A stretch of 64,000 nucleotides of DNA. Origin: Meloidogyne chitwoodi. Its lineage: Eukaryota > Nematoda > Chromadorea > Rhabditida > Meloidogynidae. Shown piece after piece: positions 58,701 through 64,000 of the stretch. Numbering within the stretch: the stretch's first letter is position 1; each line of letters opens with the position of its first letter. Location of the stretch: contig JACZZP010000013.1 of NCBI GenBank assembly GCA_015183035.1, forward strand, positions 1,240,001 through 1,304,000, read 5' to 3'. The notes below the pieces were generated by a model. It ran no database searches and was not told where the DNA came from. It saw only the letters and a program-made list of their open reading frames with translations. The translations under genes were made by a program, and so were the position numbers.

Positions 58701-61700
58701 CTTCCTTCTCTTTTTCTTCTTTACTATTACTTTCCATTTTTATAAATTCCTCTTCTTCTTCTTCTTTAGGTATTTGTAAAATTTCAAATTCTTCTTCCTT
58801 TGCAATTTCTTTTTCTTCTTTTTCTTTTAATTCATTTTTAATTAAATATTCTTCAACTTTTTCGATTTCTTTAGGAATTTCTTTTATTTTCTCATCAAAA
58901 TTATCATTATCTTTACTGATTAAATCTTAAAAATTAATTAATAATAAATTAAAAAAAAATATTTAAATTTTCTTTTTACCTTCCTTTTTCTCAATTTCAC
59001 TACTAAAAGCTTTTTCAACATAAAAAGGTTCTTCAGTAATAATTGAATGATAAATTTGTGATTGATTTTCTTTAATTGGTTCTTCTTCTTTTTTAATTTC
59101 AAAAAATAAATATTCAGTAATTTTTAAATATTCTTTTTTTAAATAATTTGCTTCTCCTTTTTCTTCAAATTTTTTTAATAAAAAATTGTTTTCAATTTCT
59201 TTTATTTTTTCTTCCTTTTCTTCTTGTTTTCTAGGGGATACTGTTGGTGAAGGTGTTAAACGAGTAGGAGAAGTTATTTTAGGAATTTTTGATTTAAATG
59301 CACCGGGAACATCACTGCCAACTGGAGAAGGTTGTCTTTGTTGATCATCACGAGGACTTTTTATTTCTTCTGATTTTTCCTAAAAAAATAAAGAAATTAT
59401 TTTTTTTAAATATTTAATTTATGTTTTGATAATTATTTTATTAAGTTGGTTAATTTATATTTATTTGTTTTGGAAATGTTTATAAGTATTTATGTCTTTA
59501 TTGTTAAGAGGTTATTTAATTTTTTTGTTTATTTTTTTAACTAGCGAAGAAGAAGAATGTCAGAAGGGCGGCCACATAAGAATAGACTCTTCTAATCCCT
59601 TCTACTAACAATTCCCTTAATTCTCTTTTTTAATGTTTTAACATCTTTTCCAATTTTTACCTTCTCTATTTTTTTCGGTTGTGGATGCCAACCAAATCTT
59701 TTCTTAGTCCCATCAATTGAATCATCAATTTCTTCAACTTTTTTAAGTAATTCAAATTGAGCTATTTTATCTTTTACACTAATAGAACTTGTAGTCATTA
59801 ATGAATCTGATTGTGAAGTTATTGAAATTGATAAAGATTCTGGAGGAGGAGGAGATTCTAAAAATTATATTTTTTAATTAAAAAATATAAATATATAATT
59901 TATTATTTAAAAAGAAAAAAAAAGATTTTTATTTAGATAAATATCGGAAATTCTTTAAATATCAAAGTAAATTTTAGAAATGAGGTTAAAAATAATTAAA
60001 TTAGAAAGGAATATAAAGATTAAAAAAATAAATAAATATTTTAATTAAATTAACCAAACACCAATAAATATATAAATACTTACAATAATTAATTAATTAA
60101 ATAATAATTAATTTAAAATACTTCTTAGAATTACAAAATAAAATTATTTATTATTAAATTTATAATTTTATTTTAAAAATTAAACAATTTTTATATAAAA
60201 TATATTATTATAAAAATATATTTATTTATGAGTATATATGTGAGAAATAAAACTTTTAACAAAAAATATTTTAAATTCCCCTATACTCTAAAAATATATA
60301 AATTCTTTTCTTTTTTAATTTTTTAAATTAAATTTTATAAATTGGAATTATTTTTTCGTTTCGAGTAGTTGTAGAAGAAGAATTATTAAAAGAAGGAAGA
60401 GGACGACTGCTGTATGACTGTTGGCCTTAAAAATATTTAATTTTGAACTTTTTTTTCAAAAATTCAATTTTCGAGTAAAATAATACAGCAAAATACAGTC
60501 AATACAGCAAAAAATGTTAGAGAATATTTAGAGAAAAATAACAAAATATTTAATAAACACAGCAAAAAATAAATATTTAAAAAAATAATTTTACCTTCAT
60601 CTCTGATATATTGTTGATCTGTTGGTGATAATTGTCCAGAAAAGACAGAAATAGCACCAGCAGAAGAGGCTGCAGCTGTGAATTCATCAAGCCCTAATAT
60701 TATTTATTTTTTATTTAAATAAATTAATTATTTAAATTAAAAAGTTATCGATCAATTTAATTATTTAAAATAAAATAAAAAAATAATAATACTCTAAAAA
60801 GCATTTTATTTATTTTAAAAATTACAAATTATATAAAAGCAAAAGATATATAATAATAAAGTGAATATATTATAGGTATATTTGTTTGTTTGTTACATTT
60901 TAATTTGATGGAATAATTAAAATTTAAATAAATTTTAATTATTTATATTTAAATAATTAAATATAAATTTAAAACTGTGATTTAAATTGAAAGAAAAATA
61001 TTCTAAATTTATTTATTAAAAAAAGATATAATATTATTTATGTACGTAGAAATTAAAAATGAGGAAAAAATGCAAAGATTTACCACTCAATAATTAAATA
61101 TAATTTAAATTAATTAATCATAATATATTTTCTTAATTATTTTAAAAATATATTATTAATTTCACAAAAAACATTAATTGACAATTAAAATAAAATTCAC
61201 AAAAAAACATAAAAATAAATATTTAAAAAATACCAAATGATCGATAACTTTTTTTTAAAGATTTAATTTAATTTTCAAAAAAAAAACCTTTAACACGTGA
61301 TTGACTTGTAGAAATTATATGTGTCCTTTTTTTAGTAACCATTGTAGAATCATCAATTGGAAAACTTTCTTGAACTTGTTCAAATTGTTGAATTTCTAGA
61401 GAATTTTTTTAAGGGATTTTATTTTTTTATTTTATTTATTTTTCTGCCACATTCCCCTCATTTCTTTTTTTAATTTTTTAATTTAAAAATATTTACCAGG
61501 ATTTTCTCTTTTTGCCCATTCCTCTTCTTTTTTCTCATCTTCTTGAGTTGTTTCAACATTTTTTACTGGTTCAATTTTATTTGCACCTACAAAAATGAAA
61601 TTGTTTAAAAAAGATTTTCTAAAATTTTAATTAAATATATTTTTATTTAAAATTTAATTAATTAAAAATAATCAGGAGAATGTGGCTAATTTACTAAAAA

Positions 61701-63961
61701 TAAAGAAAAAGGTATAAAAGGGAATTTTTTAAAATTATTTATAAATTAAAAAACAGTCAAAACTTAATGAAAGCTCACAAAAACAACAAAAACACAAACA
61801 TAAAACAAACATTTATTTTTATATTTTTTCTTATTTTTATTTTTCTCTTCTCTTACTAATTTTTTCCATTAATTTTCTTTGTAATTCCAATAACTTTTCA
61901 ACATTTAGACCAACCATTCCAGGTGTTTCCTTTATTTTTTTTAATTTTAAAAAAATATTATTATTCTAAAACCGTCTCATATTGTTGTTTTGTTGTTATT
62001 GTTTTTCTAACAGAATTTACAATAATTTGTAAATCTGCTCGAGGATGACGTTCAGAAAGAAAATAACCCAATTTTTCAGTTAAAGCATCATCATCTGGTA
62101 ATCTCATACCAGCTGCTTCAATTATTATTTCTGCTTCAAGTTGATGTAATTTATCAACTGAAGAAGGCTTTTCTTGTTTAGGAGAGGATATATTATTATT
62201 ATTATATTGTTGTTCTAATTTTATTGGAATATTTCTTTTATCAGACATTTTTTTAGAAATTATTTTAATAAACTAGATTATTAAAATTGAAACACATTTT
62301 TATGTTAAATTTGACAATTAAAGTAGAAATTTTAACAAAACCAAAAATTACTGGATTAACTAAACATTATTTAAAGGGAAAGGAATATTATTTAGTTTAA
62401 AATCATTAGAAATACTAAAATAACTATTTATATATATTTTTAAATTTAGCTTAATCGGGAATCGATTTATTGGATTAAAACTTTTAAAAGTAAGAAAATA
62501 TAAATTGATTTAATGTTGAGAGACAACAACAGTTAAATATGTCCTCTTCTCTCTATAAGAAACTTAAGAGGATAAATAGATAAAAATATTCTCTTCAGTA
62601 ATATTCACCTAAAATATATATTCTTTTTTTTTATCTAAAGAGCCAATTGTTTCATTAAAATAAAAAATATATATATAATGGACATTATTAATTTATTTAT
62701 TTACTTTCCCTAATTTAATTTTTAAAATTATTTTTATTTTTTTAACACAATAATACAAATACTATATTTAAACACAAAATATATTAACCAAACACAAAAT
62801 AACAACAAAATTTAAAAATAAATTGAAAAGATATTTTTTAAGAAATATTTAAGTAAATATATTAAAAACTTAAAAATAAAGAGAAATATTAAGAGAATAA
62901 ATTTTTTTTAATTATTTAAACAATTTTTTTTATATAAAAAGCCCAAAAGTGTATTTCAGAGCCCTTAACTATTTATTAAAGTAGACCTATTTTTATTATA
63001 TTATATTGGTCTAGGTATTAATTTAATATAAAGATGGTATTCTCAATTAAAATAAAAGAAATTTATTCTCTCATTTTTGAAAAATAACTAGTAATTAATA
63101 TATTTTGGGTAGTACTAATTAATTAATTTTGTGAGATTATTATTATTAACTTAAATTAAGAATTTAGAGAGAATTAAAAAAAAGAAATATTAATCTAATT
63201 TTAAGTATTTTTTAAAAATCTAATTTTATTATTGAGTGGCAAAACTAGGCATTTTAAATTTAAAAAAAATTAAATATATATTTTAAAAACTAATTTGATT
63301 GAATGAAGAAAAAAAAAAACTAAAAAAAAAAGAAAAGAGTACTTAATAATTATTAAAAATAAAAAAAGGAAAAAATAAAAGAAGGATATTAAATTGTTTT
63401 TTCTTAAATATTATTTTAAATTAAATAAGGGCTTTAATTAAGAGTATTTTAAATTTTGTCATTTATTTCCACGAGGACTTTTAATTTTTCTTTTAAAAAA
63501 TTAAAAAAAAACAATTTAATAATTACCTCCTTTTTTATATTAATCTAATTAAAATACTATTAAAAAAAAAATATTTAAGCAAAAATAATTTTAAAATTTG
63601 CCTGCCTTTCTCTACAAAAATATTATATAAATATTTCTCTACTTTAAGAGTTTTTCTAATTTTTAACCTTCATGACTGCTACTTTCTCTTTTTAGTTTTT
63701 CTTCTTCATTATCTTCATAACCATTACTTTTTTCACGATTAACATTATCATAAGTACTAATACCTAAATCACTTGTTTGTTGTTTTTGTTGCTGTTCTTT
63801 TATTTTATTTTCTTCTTTTTCTTCAAATGTAGAACTTTTTTCAATTTCAGTAAGAGGTACTTCTTCTTTTTCTTTTTGAAAATTAATTTGTTCTTCTTCA
63901 TAAATTTTAAATGGATCTTCTGTCTCTTGTGGTTTTTCTTCATGTATAACAACAGAAGAAC
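52789..63961 (-). CDS. Giant Glu/Lys-rich protein, 5' end beyond the window
   Basis: One long minus-strand gene read through many exons with matching splice phases, from 63668-63961 at the right edge to a stop at 52789. The largest exon (54599 to about 57980) alone encodes over 1,120 residues, more than half Glu, Lys, Ile and Asp. Recurrent words such as MSEEFEGTI, SEEFEKIIV and EEFEEKIEEE suggest expansion of short repeats. Less biased islands include LDEFTAAASSAGAISVFSGQ, STMVTKKRTHIIS, SISVKDKIAQFE, SKIPKITSPTRLTPSP, and GIQTPTMSAARWKSLDERYS. The last exons hold SLNEFEQLERGI and SLSEFERIEQEI words, then RNPIYSRVRFAGTEEQQILE near the C-terminus. No enzyme or membrane domain is seen. It resembles the long tails of cytoskeletal giants such as large ankyrins (UNC-44 type), but no ankyrin, ZU5 or death domain lies in the window, so that is only a suggestion. 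Confidence 0.7.
61837..62248 (-). CDS. Small protein nested in an intron of the giant gene, family unknown
   Basis: Two exons (61973-62248 and 61837-61929) join in phase to 122 residues: MSDKRNIPIKLEQ, an Asn/Ser/Lys-rich stretch, then a helical part (DKLHQLEAEIIIEAAGMRLP, YFLSERHPRADLQIIVNSVR) and a charged end (NVEKLLELQRKLMEK). There is no signal peptide or membrane helix, and I recognise no family. It lies on the same strand as the giant gene, inside the intron between the exons ending at 63668 and starting near 61588. It has its own ATG and stop, with a possible trans-splice acceptor (AATCTAG) about 25 bp upstream of the ATG. It could also be an alternative product of the larger gene. 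Confidence 0.6.
62249..63667. other. AT-rich intronic region of the giant gene
   Basis: About 1.4 kb between the nested small gene and the rightmost exon. It is A/T-rich, with no exon or RNA gene that I can support. Confidence 0.45.
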
Positions 63962-64000
63962 CTTTAGATAAATTTTAATAAATTTAAAGAGAATAAATAA

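Overview
This 64 kb window is nuclear DNA from a plant-parasitic nematode, most likely a root-knot nematode (Meloidogyne) or close relative. The DNA is extremely AT-rich, introns are short (often 35-60 bp, a few of them GC-AG) and intergenic space is filled with AAAT-type repeats. Gene content agrees: a family PL3 pectate lyase (a plant-cell-wall enzyme of tylenchid nematodes acquired from bacteria), a transthyretin-like secreted protein, a major-sperm-protein-domain gene, an innexin and several nematode-style secreted proteins. All gene models are hand-spliced from reading frames and GT/AG signals, so exon ends are good hypotheses rather than proven facts.

Layout. 1-5.4 kb holds no convincing gene. 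5.46-6.87 kb holds two decayed DNA transposons side by side: a Merlin-like element and a hAT element, each with an 8-bp target-site duplication. 7.8-18 kb is a cluster of secreted proteins: pectate lyase, tRNA-Thr(CGU), a cysteine-rich secreted protein with an antisense secreted gene inside its intron, a chymotrypsin-fold serine protease with a His-rich linker, and a Thr-rich/acidic membrane-anchored protein. 18.1-21.3 kb is an SLC1 glutamate-type transporter. 22.1-23.8 kb is a GC-rich island with a divergent pair: an MSP-domain gene whose ATG is split by an intron, and a gene for a basic, single-pass membrane protein. 24.1-27.3 kb has a transthyretin-like gene and an SLC35B4-type nucleotide-sugar transporter. 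28.5-30.8 kb has a LIN-24-like protein of the aerolysin/ETX-MTX2 pore-forming fold, with a Merlin-like transposon in one intron.

33.5-46.9 kb is a dense housekeeping region: zDHHC6-like palmitoyltransferase and PRMT9 (head to tail, 144 bp apart), a lipid phosphate phosphatase, a hAT-type MITE, makorin, SMIM20/MITRAC7-like and IMMP2L (head to tail, 126 bp apart, both mitochondrial), a SPRY-type gene carrying a GC-rich foldback element next to a splice donor, and a stand-alone USP7-type MATH protein. 47.2-48.3 kb is a ~1.08 kb near-perfect palindrome with tRNA-like boxes in each arm. 48.5-50.7 kb is an innexin. 52.8 kb to the right edge is one very large gene for a Glu/Lys-rich protein, cut by the window edge, with a small same-strand gene in one of its introns.

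Genes that may act together: PRMT9 with zDHHC6, and IMMP2L with SMIM20, are candidate operons. The MSP-domain gene and its basic membrane-protein neighbour share a short promoter with two opposed TATA-like boxes and are probably co-expressed, perhaps in sperm. The left-hand secreted cluster fits a host-interface or digestive role.
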